Positions 6,628-14,664 of a DNA stretch of 64,000 nucleotides are shown piece after piece. Each line of letters opens with the position of its first letter. Position 1 is the stretch's first letter. The DNA is from Sphingobium sp. Its GTDB lineage: Bacteria; Pseudomonadota; Alphaproteobacteria; Sphingomonadales; Sphingomonadaceae. The notes under the pieces are model-generated. The model ran no database searches, had not been told where the DNA came from, and was given only the letters and a program-made list of their open reading frames with translations. The translations under genes and the position numbers were made by a program. The stretch lies in NCBI GenBank assembly GCA_017745115.1, contig JAGIAA010000010.1, positions 1 to 64,000 of the forward strand, in the 5' to 3' direction.

Positions 6628-9519
6628 CTAGAAGAACAGCTTGCGAAAGTTGACGCTGAGCGTGCGGCCGTTGCGGTCCAGGAAGGGCCCCGAATAGGCA
6701 TAAGGCGTCTGCCCCGTCGCATCGGTCACCTTGCGACGCGTGTCGAAGATGTTGTCGATGCCGAACTGCAGGCGTGCACCCCGCAGGAATGGCACCTTGT
6801 TGACCAGCTTCGGCATCTGCTGGAAGTTCACGAACAGGCGGAAATTCGTCGATGCCAGTGCGCCGAAGCGCAGCTGCGACGTCGGCCCGCTGGTGCCGAG
6901 GCTCTGCGTTGCGCTGTTCCAGTTCACGAATAGGCGCGTACCGAGCCAGCCCTGCGTATAACCAGCCTGAACCTGGACCTGGTGCTTCGAAGGATTGGCG
7001 CCGCCGCCCAGCGTGCCGCCGTTGAGCAGGTCGACGACTGGTAGCGTCGGCGCAAGCTGCGTCGTGCTGTCGAGCAGCCACGTGTGATAGACTGAAAGGT
7101 TGATCCGGCCAGTGCGCTGGTTGCCGCCGCCACCAAAACCACCACCGCCGAATCCGCCAAAACCGCCGCCCCCAAAACCGCCCGGACCACGGAAACCGCC
7201 TGGACCACCAGGACCGCCGAAGCCGCCCGGACCACCGGGCCCACCCTGACCGCCGGGGCGGCCCTGGAAGACGAAATTGCCGCCTGCTGCATTGGGATTG
7301 CCCTGCACGACGATGGGCGGGCCACCTTCAGCAGGCGTGGTCGACTGGGACTGTCCGGCCTGTGACTGGGCCTGCTGCGGCTGACCGGCCGCAGCCGCAT
7401 TGGGTGCGCCCGCCTGATTTGACTGGCCCGGCTGGCCACCCTGTCCGGGCCGACCAGCCTGACCGAGCTGGCCGCTCTGCAAGGCCTGCGTGAGGCGCGC
7501 CGCCACGTCAGGGGGCAGCTGACCGCTCCGAATGCGCTCCTGAATGCGCTCGCGCGCCACTTCCTGGAACTGCCGGATCTCGCTCTGCGGCGTCTTCAGC
7601 TGCATGGTGAAGTTGAAGCCCCAGCGGAACTGCGTGCTCTTTTGCTCGGTGATATTGATCGGCCGCAGGTCGACCTGCGTCAGAACGCCATTCACGCGCG
7701 TGAAGCGGCTGGCAAAAGCCGCCTGGGTTTCCGCAGTGATACCCGGCAGCGCCGAAATCCCCCCGGTCGTGCGATTCTGGCTCAAGTCGAACTGGAAGTT
7801 GAGCTGCGGATCCTTGAGCGGATTCACCGAAACGCCGATGCGCCAGCTCTCCGTCTCGCCGTTGGTCAGACCGGGATTGCCGCCGGAAAGAGTACGAACA
7901 TTGACCGTCTGGCCGGTCACATAGTCGAAGATCGGCACATTCTCGGTCTGAACGATCGCATCGCCGAGTTGCGACGCAGTCGGCGCATTTTGGCGCTTGG
8001 TGTAGTTGCCAGTCACGTTGACGATGCGCGCCGGCTGCCAGTTCACGCCAACCGCATAAGTGTGGATCCAACCGAAGTCGGACAGACGGGAGAAATTGAA
8101 ATTGCCGTTGACCGACAGGCGCCCGATCTTGTCCGCGAGCATGGAGCCGTTGCCGGCGATGGGCAGGTTGATGTTGCCAGATATGCCGCCGATGCTCCGC
8201 TGTACGCGTGACTGGGTGAGCGCACCCGCGTTCATGCGATTGGCCCGGAACGTCGAGGTCGAGCCGAAGAGATGCCCCGTGAACGAAACGTCGCTCGAGC
8301 CGAGCCGGAAGAGCGATGTGTTGTAAAGCAGGTCCAGCGAGCCGGTGTCGGTATAGCTGCGCGACACATCGGCACCGGGGAGAAAGCGCTGGCCGATGTC
8401 ATTGGCTGGATTCACCGTCAAGTCGCCCGCCGTCACAGCATCCTGATAGGCCTTGAGATCGAAAGGCCGGTCCGAAATCGTCCGCGTATAGCTGTGGTCG
8501 TAATTGCCGGTCAGGGTCATCTGACCCTTGGAGTGATCCCGCGTCAGGCCGAAGCCGCCATGCGCGCTGAAACGGCTCGAGGAACGCTCCAGCGCTACAT
8601 CGTCAAGTGGTGACGTCGGGGTGAACTGGCTCGCCACGCCGCCGGGTGCATAAGGGCTGGTCGCCGGGATATTGACGGACAGCACTGGCAGGACGCGCCC
8701 GATCGTGCTTTCCTGCTGATCCGTAACGATCTGACCATTCAGCGTGCCAGCCACGCGTTGGCCGAGCGGATGATGGTAGGTCGAGTTGATCGTGATTTGC
8801 GTGTCGGACGGCGTCAGGGTCCGGAAAGCGGAATCTTGACCGGTGAGACCGCGATCCGTCTCTTTCAGTTGCTCCTGACCCTGCACCTGGACATCCGTAT
8901 TGAAACGCTTGCCATTGCGGATCGACATATAGCCGACCTCGGCATTGCCATTCTTGCCGCCGCCTGCGGTCGGTACGCGGCCATTGACCTCGACGTTCAC
9001 GGCACGGAAGCGCTGGCGCAGCACGATGTTCACGACCTTCTGATCGGCATCATAGCCATAGCGGAGGCCGACTTCCTCGGGCAGCACATCGACGCGCTGG
9101 ATCGCCTCAGAAGGCAGGCTGTTGATTTCATTGGGGCTTGAAAGACGGTGTCCTTCGAGCAGCATGACCGGCGGACGGCCGCTGGCGCTCTGCACCTGGG
9201 GGCCGAGCTCGTTGATGAGGTCGCTGACGTTGCTGACGCCGAGCGCGCGCACATCGCCGGCATCGAGCTGCTGAACCGGCTTGACGTCTCCGACCACGGA
9301 TCCGCGCTCGCGGGCACCAGTCACGACGATCTCATCGTCGGCGAGGTCCTCATCGGCATTGAGGCCGGTTGAACGGACGGTCGGGGCTGAGCTCGGCGTC
9401 GGCGCCCTGGGCGCCGGCTGGGCCTGCGCGGCGGGTTCCTGGGCTATGGCCGGAGCCGCCAGCGCCAATGGCGACGCAGCCGCAAGCAGGGTCAGCATCA
9501 GGTGATTACGCGCAGTCAT
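6628..9519 (-). CDS. TonB-dependent outer-membrane receptor with Gly/Gln/Pro-rich insert
   Basis: A 963-residue receptor. It has a signal peptide (MTARNHLMLTLLAAASPLALAA... ending near AIAQ), then a plug-like segment containing EIVVTGARERG and VMLLEGHRLSSPNEINSLP, and a long beta-barrel ending in an aromatic residue (NFRKLFF). Residues about 675-800 are low complexity: a Gln/Gly/Ala stretch followed by repeats of GGPGGFGG type. It presumably imports a ligand too large for porins, powered by TonB; the ligand is unknown. The ATG at 9519 is chosen because GGGGAG lies just upstream and the signal peptide starts there; a longer ORF reading begins at 9753. Two palindromes lie in the upstream region. 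Confidence 0.88.
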   Translation of the reverse strand: MTARNHLMLTLLAAASPLALAAPAIAQEPAAQAQPAPRAPTPSSAPTVRSTGLNADEDLADDEIVVTGARERGSVVGDVKPVQQLDAGDVRALGVSNVSDLINELGPQVQSASGRPPVMLLEGHRLSSPNEINSLPSEAIQRVDVLPEEVGLRYGYDADQKVVNIVLRQRFRAVNVEVNGRVPTAGGGKNGNAEVGYMSIRNGKRFNTDVQVQGQEQLKETDRGLTGQDSAFRTLTPSDTQITINSTYHHPLGQRVAGTLNGQIVTDQQESTIGRVLPVLSVNIPATSPYAPGGVASQFTPTSPLDDVALERSSSRFSAHGGFGLTRDHSKGQMTLTGNYDHSYTRTISDRPFDLKAYQDAVTAGDLTVNPANDIGQRFLPGADVSRSYTDTGSLDLLYNTSLFRLGSSDVSFTGHLFGSTSTFRANRMNAGALTQSRVQRSIGGISGNINLPIAGNGSMLADKIGRLSVNGNFNFSRLSDFGWIHTYAVGVNWQPARIVNVTGNYTKRQNAPTASQLGDAIVQTENVPIFDYVTGQTVNVRTLSGGNPGLTNGETESWRIGVSVNPLKDPQLNFQFDLSQNRTTGGISALPGITAETQAAFASRFTRVNGVLTQVDLRPINITEQKSTQFRWGFNFTMQLKTPQSEIRQFQEVARERIQERIRSGQLPPDVAARLTQALQSGQLGQAGRPGQGGQPGQSNQAGAPNAAAAGQPQQAQSQAGQSQSTTPAEGGPPIVVQGNPNAAGGNFVFQGRPGGQGGPGGPGGFGGPGGPGGFRGPGGFGGGGFGGFGGGGFGGGGNQRTGRINLSVYHTWLLDSTTQLAPTLPVVDLLNGGTLGGGANPSKHQVQVQAGYTQGWLGTRLFVNWNSATQSLGTSGPTSQLRFGALASTNFRLFVNFQQMPKLVNKVPFLRGARLQFGIDNIFDTRRKVTDATGQTPYAYSGPFLDRNGRTLSVNFRKLFF

Positions 9520-9581
9520 GAGGCTCCCCGCTTCGTCGAAATATGATTCTGGTAGGCAGACGCTATGGCAGCGAAGCTTTC

Positions 9582-9603
9582 GCAACGCTGACCGTTGCTT
9601 TTT
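9582..9603. promoter_or_regulatory. inverted repeat upstream of TonB receptor
   Basis: GCAACG-CTGAC-CGTTGC is a perfect 6-bp inverted repeat followed by five T on the plus strand, about 65 bases upstream of the receptor start. It could be an operator or a weak plus-strand terminator. Confidence 0.3.
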
Positions 9604-9626
9604 CGACGATGTTCTTGTGCCGCTGA

Positions 9627-9640
9627 TTTCAACATTGAAA
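9627..9640. promoter_or_regulatory. palindrome TTTCAA-CA-TTGAAA, possible operator
   Basis: A perfect 6-2-6 palindrome in the 217-base divergent region between the TonB receptor (minus) and the NTF2-like gene (plus). The symmetry fits a dimeric regulator. No cognate regulator is adjacent, so the assignment is tentative. Confidence 0.35.
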
Positions 9641-9736
9641 CGTTCGGGCACACATTGTTGCAAACATTGCCTACTGTTGCCGAAATGGCCTATCGCGGCC
9701 GCGCCAGGACAGTTCATGGAGAGGATGCCAGCTAGG

Positions 9737-10237
9737 ATGAGCCAGACGCTCACAATTGAAGACCGGATCGCCTTGCAAGACCTGATCGCAAATTATGGTT
9801 GGGCGCTCGATACCGGCGAGGTCGAAAACCTCGTGGCCTGCTTCACGCCCGATGCCGTCATGACCGAAGAAGTCTTCGACGATCCCGACATCTGGGAAGG
9901 TCATGACGGCATTCGCGGCATCGCAGAGCATTATCGCAACGCCCCGGGTTTTCCGGGCCGCCAGCATCATGTGACACAGACGCAATACACACCGCAGGAC
10001 GACGGGTCGGTGAAAATGCGAAGCTTTGCCTTCGTCACGGAATGCGAGGGCGAGCCGCCCTATGTCTTGCGCTTCACCGGCTGGTACGACGATCATGCCG
10101 TCAAGTGCGAAGACGGCCAGTGGCGATTCAAGCGCCGTACCGTGCGGCTGTGGGACGGCGAGGTGCTCAAGAATTTCCCCGGCCGTGGACAATGGGTGCC
10201 GCGCAAGCGCCCCCCGTCGTTGATCATCAAAAGATAG
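9737..10237 (+). CDS. SnoaL/NTF2-like protein
   Basis: A protein of about 166 aa with the start of the SnoaL-like family: TIEDRIALQDLIANYGWALDTGEVENLVACF. The later part (YVLRFTGWYDDHAVKCEDGQWRFKRRTVR) is the matching beta-sheet. Proteins of this family include dehydratases, isomerases and hydroxylase partner subunits; the activity cannot be predicted. Two in-frame ATGs compete: 9737 (MSQTLT) preceded by GGAGAGGA at 11 bases, and 9716 (MERMPA) preceded by AGGA at six bases. I give 9737 because family members usually begin close to the first helix. It is divergent from the TonB receptor. Confidence 0.75.
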   Translation: MSQTLTIEDRIALQDLIANYGWALDTGEVENLVACFTPDAVMTEEVFDDPDIWEGHDGIRGIAEHYRNAPGFPGRQHHVTQTQYTPQDDGSVKMRSFAFVTECEGEPPYVLRFTGWYDDHAVKCEDGQWRFKRRTVRLWDGEVLKNFPGRGQWVPRKRPPSLIIKR

Positions 10238-10318
10238 AGCGAGTCGATCGCAAGGCCAGCCCGCTCCTGAAGGCTGCGCGAGTTTACGCCCTGAACAGGA
10301 CCGACCTCGCGCAAATCC

Positions 10319-11518
10319 TCACTTCAGCTTGAAATCGAACTGGATGCGCAGGCCCAGCACCAGGGCGTTGCGGATCGTCGGGTCCGCCGACGGGCTGACG
10401 ACATATTGCACGTCGGGCTGCAGGCTGAGTCCGGGCAGAATCTCGTCCTTGTACGTCGCTTCGATGATCGTCTCGTTCTTGTGCAGCGGCGTACCCGCTA
10501 CGAGCGAACTGTTGCGATAGCTGCGCGACAGGTGTGCACTCCCAATGCCCAGCGAGAAGCTGCTTGCCGGCCGCGATTGGAAGACATGATCGACCAGCAC
10601 GCCGGCCTGCCATCCACCGGCATAAGGCGTAGTGTAGCCATCCGAGATGCCGCCGCGAACGAAGCCGCTGACGGTCGCCCCGCCATGCTTGGCGAACAAC
10701 TCGTGTTCGACCGTGAAATAGAGACCCTGCGATACGTGCGTTGTGTTTTCCGGCACGATATCGGGCGCATCGATGACGGGCTGCTCCTTGGTGTAGCGCC
10801 AGGCACCGATCGCAACCTTGCCGCTGCCGGTCCAGCCCAGTTCGCTGATCAAGAGCAGGCCTTCGGGGCCGAACGGCGCCACGCCATCCGCGTCGCCGAT
10901 CGTGCCGGCCTTGGCGTTGAGCACGGCGGCCCGGACATAGGTGCCGCCGAACGCCGCATTGACACGACCGGCTAGCGCCGTTGAAGGGAAAATGGAAGGG
11001 CCGTTGGGACCGGTTGCAGACAGCTCCGAGCCGATACCGAAAGGCGGCGAGATCAGCAGTCCCGATGCGTCGTTCTGGTAGAACTCGGTGTTAAGATCAT
11101 AAAGGCCTGCACGCACCGACACGTTCCCGAAAGCCTGCTCCGCCCAAGCCTCATAGACCTTGAGATGCGTCGTTCCGACTTCGATGTTGTTCACGCCCTG
11201 GATGGACCCTACCAAATCGTTGGGCCGGCCACCGAGATTGTTGAGAACGTTGACGAAAACCGTGGCACCTTGCCAGCCTGCGAGTTGATCGAGATCGAAC
11301 TCTGCTGTCAGGTTGAGATTGTCGAGCCAGCGCGTCCCCCTGGAGACGCCGCCGCTCACGACGCCGACGACGTCGGTTTTGTAGGCGCCTTCAACCGTAA
11401 TGGGAGCCTTTGCTTCTTCGGCACCATCCTGTGCGAATGCAGGCGCCGAGAAGCAAATCATCGACCCAAGGATCGACGCAGACGCGACGAGCCCCGCAAC
11501 ACTCTTCTGAATAACCAT
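10319..11518 (-). CDS. OprB-family carbohydrate porin
   Basis: A 399-residue outer-membrane porin. A signal peptide (MVIQKSVAGLVASASILGSMI... ending at AFAQ) is followed by a barrel with the OprB-type features: WLDNLNLTAEFDLDQLAGWQGATVFVNVLNN near the N-terminus, EAWAEQAFGNVSVRAGLYDLNTEFY, and a C-terminal IQFDFKLK. OprB proteins pass glucose and other sugars, which would fit the Entner-Doudoroff operon later in the window. The ATG at 11518 has AGGTGG five to six bases upstream; a GTG at 11527 is also in frame. A palindrome at 11548-11560 lies just upstream and could be an operator. Confidence 0.85.
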   Translation of the reverse strand: MVIQKSVAGLVASASILGSMICFSAPAFAQDGAEEAKAPITVEGAYKTDVVGVVSGGVSRGTRWLDNLNLTAEFDLDQLAGWQGATVFVNVLNNLGGRPNDLVGSIQGVNNIEVGTTHLKVYEAWAEQAFGNVSVRAGLYDLNTEFYQNDASGLLISPPFGIGSELSATGPNGPSIFPSTALAGRVNAAFGGTYVRAAVLNAKAGTIGDADGVAPFGPEGLLLISELGWTGSGKVAIGAWRYTKEQPVIDAPDIVPENTTHVSQGLYFTVEHELFAKHGGATVSGFVRGGISDGYTTPYAGGWQAGVLVDHVFQSRPASSFSLGIGSAHLSRSYRNSSLVAGTPLHKNETIIEATYKDEILPGLSLQPDVQYVVSPSADPTIRNALVLGLRIQFDFKLK

Positions 11519-11527
11519 TGCGACCAC

Positions 11528-11890
11528 CTCTGTTTTTTTGAGGGCCTAATGGTAACCATTTAATTGGCCGTGGCAGGGCTTGGTTAACGTTCATTTAGCC
11601 ATGATTGGCGAAAGCAATCTGTTGATTGTACGACCATATTATGTCGCACTCGCTGGTGATTTTTCGACAAATTTGGCGGAATACGTCTGATTTTCGGGGT
11701 AGCGCACCAATCACGCGTTTCGGAATTGCCGAGTGGACCAAAAGTCGTCCGAAAAATTCGGATGAGCCGGCCTTCTATATTATGGGACTTCGGCAGGCTC
11801 TTATGCGGAACCGGCATTAACCGGTTTTTATCCGCCCACCATTATGACCATCCAAAAGAGCTAGACCCATAGAGGTGGCTAGGAGGTCGC
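11528..11890. other. 363-base divergent intergenic region with regulatory-looking motifs
   Basis: This AT-richer gap separates the OprB porin (minus) from the chemotaxis receptor (plus). It holds the palindrome AATGGT-A-ACCATT at 11548-11560, a GGTTAACGTTCATT near 11582 and a CtrA-like TTAA-N7-TTAT at 11817-11831. Short ORFs here have no credible ribosome-binding site or protein-like composition. Confidence 0.6.
11548..11560. promoter_or_regulatory. palindrome AATGGT-A-ACCATT upstream of OprB porin
   Basis: A perfect 6-1-6 inverted repeat about 30 bases upstream of the porin start. The AATG...CATT outer bases resemble operators of LacI-type sugar regulators. The regulator is not in the window. 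This is an inference from symmetry and position. Confidence 0.4.
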
Positions 11891-13708
11891 GTGTCTTACA
11901 CTATCAATCGGATGATGACGACGGCCGTCGGCATCATTGCCCTTCTCGTTCTGTTGACCGGCGCCGCGAGCATCTGGTCGAGCCGTCATCAGGCGGCTGC
12001 GCTCGAGCGCATGAACAAGGCATCCGAGCTGCTGCGCAACCATATGGAAGCCGACATGATGCATGACGCCATTCGCGCGGACGTGCTGAGCGTGCTGGTT
12101 GCCGCAAGTGGCGGCGAAACCAATCTCGAGGAAACCCGCAAGGATTTCGCAGAGCACAGCAAGCTTCTGGTCGACAACATCGCCAACGACGTCGCCTATG
12201 ACGAATCCGAAGTCGTCGCAACCGAGGCGACCAAGATCCAGGAGCAGGTGAAGCGTTATGTCGCTTCAGCGACCGAGATCTCGCAGAATCCGGCAAGCGC
12301 ACAGGCGCTTTTCGCAGGTTTCATCAAAGATTTCCGCGAGCTCGAAGACGGCATGAGCGCGGTTTCCGATGCGATCGAAGCTCACACGACCGAGGTCAAG
12401 GCGCAGTCTGAATCGGCGGCGCGTCTTGCTGCCGGCCTCATCATTGCCAGTACCATCGGCTGTTTCGGCGTCGTCGTCCTGATTGGCATCATGTGCCGCC
12501 GTAAGGTCATCGCACCGCTCGCCGAACTGGTCGCTGTCATCCAGCGCATGAGCGCAGGCGACCTGCAGGTCACCGTTCCTTCGACCGAGCGCAAGGACGA
12601 GCTCGGTCAGTTGGCCGGCGCGACACTCAATTTCCGCGATCAACTCACGGAAGCCGAGCGCTCCAAGGCCGCTCAGACCGACCTCATCGTCTCCAGCGTC
12701 GGCGAAGGCCTAGCGCGGCTCGCGAAGGGCGACCTCGTGTCGCGCATCGAAGAGGAACTCACTGGGCCGTTCGCGCGCCTCAAGAGCGACTTCAACAGCG
12801 CCATCGACTCGATGCGCGAGACGATGCTCTCGGTTTCGGGCGCCTCGAACGACATCAATCGTGGTGCCACCGAGATCCGCGCCTCATCCGACGACTTGTC
12901 GCAGCGCACGGAGCAGCAGGCCGCCAATATCGAAGAGACGGCTGCGGCAATGAACCAGCTCACGACGACCGTTCGCGAAACCGCGGAAGACGCTGGCCGG
13001 GCCAACCAGCTCGTGACGCAGGTTCGCGATCAGGCGGAACATGGCGGCGACGTCGTGCGCCGCGCCGTGGACGCCATGGCCGGGATCGAGCGCTCGTCGG
13101 ACGAGATCAGCGAGATCATCTCGGTAATCGACGGCATTGCGTTCCAGACCAACCTGCTGGCGCTGAACGCAGGCGTCGAAGCCGCCCGTGCAGGCGACGC
13201 CGGCAAGGGCTTCGCGGTCGTTGCCAGCGAAGTGCGGGCCCTTGCCCAGCGCTCGGCCGACGCGGCAAAGGACGTCAAGACCCGCATTCTCGCCTCGCGC
13301 GAGCAGGTCGGCAGCGGCGTGTCGCTGGTCAACGAAACCGGCGAAGCGCTTGGCGCGATCATCGGCCAGATCAATGAGATCAACGAACGCGTCTCGGCGA
13401 TCGCGTCGGCCGCCACGCGCCAGTCGACCGGCATCCAGCAGATCAACTCGGCGATCAGCGACATGGACAGCATGACGCAGCAGAATGCCGCGATGGTCGA
13501 GGAATCGAACGCCGCCGCGCGCAACCTCTCGTCGGGCGCCGACGACCTAGTCGAAAAAGTGTCGCGGTTCCGCACCGGCAGCGATCATGGCCGCCCCTCG
13601 TCGACGAATAGCTATCGCGCACCGGCCCCGGTCCGCTCAGCCCCTGCGTCGCGCGTCAGCGGTAACACCGCTCTCGCCGTCCAGGACGAGGACTGGCAGG
13701 AGTTTTGA
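11891..13708 (+). CDS. methyl-accepting chemotaxis protein
   Basis: A 605-residue transducer. An N-terminal membrane helix (about 11-29) and a second (about 176-196) bracket a helical periplasmic sensor of about 145 residues. A HAMP domain follows ([25 protein letters not shown]), and then the long signalling coiled coil with the highly conserved hairpin tip [36 protein letters not shown]. The C-terminus ends EDWQEF, like the WxxF pentapeptide tether for CheR/CheB. The GTG start is favoured by a perfect AGGAGG five bases upstream. The stimulus is unknown. A strong intrinsic terminator follows. Confidence 0.95.
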   Translation: MSYTINRMMTTAVGIIALLVLLTGAASIWSSRHQAAALERMNKASELLRNHMEADMMHDAIRADVLSVLVAASGGETNLEETRKDFAEHSKLLVDNIANDVAYDESEVVATEATKIQEQVKRYVASATEISQNPASAQALFAGFIKDFRELEDGMSAVSDAIEAHTTEVKAQSESAARLAAGLIIASTIGCFGVVVLIGIMCRRKVIAPLAELVAVIQRMSAGDLQVTVPSTERKDELGQLAGATLNFRDQLTEAERSKAAQTDLIVSSVGEGLARLAKGDLVSRIEEELTGPFARLKSDFNSAIDSMRETMLSVSGASNDINRGATEIRASSDDLSQRTEQQAANIEETAAAMNQLTTTVRETAEDAGRANQLVTQVRDQAEHGGDVVRRAVDAMAGIERSSDEISEIISVIDGIAFQTNLLALNAGVEAARAGDAGKGFAVVASEVRALAQRSADAAKDVKTRILASREQVGSGVSLVNETGEALGAIIGQINEINERVSAIASAATRQSTGIQQINSAISDMDSMTQQNAAMVEESNAAARNLSSGADDLVEKVSRFRTGSDHGRPSSTNSYRAPAPVRSAPASRVSGNTALAVQDEDWQEF

Positions 13709-13747
13709 CCGCTTTTAACAAAGCAAAACGGCAAACATAATCACTGA

Positions 13748-13776
13748 CCCCGGGCGATCCGATCGTCCGGGGTTTT
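13748..13776 (+). terminator. intrinsic terminator of the chemotaxis receptor gene
   Basis: CCCCGGGCGATC and GATCGTCCGGGG form a near-perfect stem (one G-T pair; the central bases must open to make the loop), followed by TTTT. It lies 40 bases after the receptor stop codon. Confidence 0.85.
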
Positions 13777-13794
13777 ACTTTGCCGTTTCAACGC

Positions 13795-13824
13795 AAAAGG
13801 GCCTCCCTTGCGGAAGGCCCTTTT
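13795..13824. terminator. bidirectional terminator hairpin
   Basis: AAAAGGGCCT and AGGCCCTTTT are exact reverse complements around a 10-base loop, giving T-tracts on both strands. It closely resembles the terminator that follows tRNA-Arg and is part of the duplicated unit described separately. Confidence 0.8.
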
Positions 13825-13847
13825 GATTTGGCGCACCCGGAACGATT
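13795..13847. repeat. duplicate copy of the tRNA-Arg 3' end plus its terminator (copy A)
   Basis: This 53-base unit is a near copy of 13924-13977. The last 27 bases (13821-13847) are identical to 13951-13977, which are the 3' end of tRNA-Arg with CCA and trailer. The copies are direct repeats offset by 130 bases. The rest of the tRNA is missing after this copy. This is the pattern of an attachment-site scar or of a partial tRNA duplication. Confidence 0.85.
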
Positions 13848-13923
13848 GCCCTCGGCTTCGCCTCGGTCGTCTCCGCTTCGCTTCGACGCCGAGGTTCGCT
13901 TCATTCGATGGGGCCACCAAATC

Positions 13924-13954
13924 AAAAGGGCCCTTCTTGCGAAGAGCCCTTTTT
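13924..13954 (-). terminator. tRNA-Arg terminator
   Basis: AAAAGGGC and GCCCTTTT pair around a 14-base loop. On the minus strand this directly follows the tRNA-Arg 3' end and is followed by T residues. Confidence 0.8.
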
Positions 13955-13958
13955 GATT

Positions 13959-14035
13959 TGGCGCACCCGGAACGATTCGAACGTCCGACCCTCAGATTCG
14001 TAGTCTGATGCTCTATCCAGCTGAGCTACGGGTGC
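13959..14035 (-). tRNA. tRNA-Arg (anticodon ACG)
   Basis: The reverse strand gives a full cloverleaf: acceptor GCACCCG/CGGGTGC, D arm GCTCAGCTGGATAGAGC, anticodon stem TCAGA/TCTGA with loop CTACGAA, and T loop TTCGAAT. Discriminator G is followed by an encoded CCA. The anticodon ACG reads CGN arginine codons. Its 3' end is duplicated at 13821-13847. Confidence 0.97.
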
Positions 14036-14163
14036 ATTGCCATGTCGTCGCGCGAGGGCCGAGGCCGCCGCGGGAGAGGCGCAGATAGTCTCGCCCGTTC
14101 CCCGTGGCAACCCCTTTTTTGGCCTTTGTGCAGGGGCTCGTAACCGGCTAACGCGGCGCCGGC

Positions 14164-14664
14164 CTATTGGGGTCCCGGTGCACGCAACGGAATGCCGCGC
14201 GGATAGCTCTCCACCACTTCGGCAAGTGGCTGGCCGTCTTCGGACAGGACGAAGGCCCTGTGGCGCACGATGATGCCTGCCTTCTCTCGCACCTCGCTCG
14301 CCAAAGTCCGCCGGGTCGGCTTGAGCGGGCTGATGACGACCCCGAACGGTATGTCGCCCGAAAGCAAAGCATGGTTCATCCCGGCCGTCAGTCGATCGGG
14401 CCGATACCAGTTCTCTGCAATCGAATAGACGGCCTCGCCGCATTTCAGCCGCACCCTGCGATACACAAGCTCGACTGCTGGCCCGGCTTCGAGATCGGTG
14501 CGCACTTTTTTTGGCGCGTTCCGGCGGGCGGTACGATCCACCTCGGCGCGAATGGGCACAGGGCAACGTCGCTGCAGCACTGCAGTGGCGCTGTTCGCAG
14601 CACGCAGTTCTGCATCGAGATCAGCTACCAAGCCGCCCTGCAAAAGGACGGCGAGAAGGATCAC
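14164..14664 (-). CDS. putative chorismate-lyase-fold protein, coupled to ppdK
   Basis: A 166-residue protein with a hydrophobic, signal-like start (MILLAVLLQGGLVADL). The central and C-terminal pattern (VYSIAENWYRPDRL, then SGDIPFGVVISPLKPTRR and RHRAFVLSEDGQPLAEVVESY) resembles the UbiC/UTRA chorismate-lyase fold, where a small domain binds a carboxylated ligand. I do not see enough to claim chorismate lyase activity, and a signal peptide would argue against it. The GTG start overlaps the ppdK stop (GTGA), so translation is coupled to ppdK. It is followed downstream by tRNA-Arg on the same strand. Confidence 0.55.
   Translation of the reverse strand: MILLAVLLQGGLVADLDAELRAANSATAVLQRRCPVPIRAEVDRTARRNAPKKVRTDLEAGPAVELVYRRVRLKCGEAVYSIAENWYRPDRLTAGMNHALLSGDIPFGVVISPLKPTRRTLASEVREKAGIIVRHRAFVLSEDGQPLAEVVESYPRGIPLRAPGPQ

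Noticed and set aside
9520..9753. Longer N-terminus for the TonB receptor
   Set aside because: The 78 extra residues precede a proper signal peptide and Shine-Dalgarno at 9519, so they are not translated.
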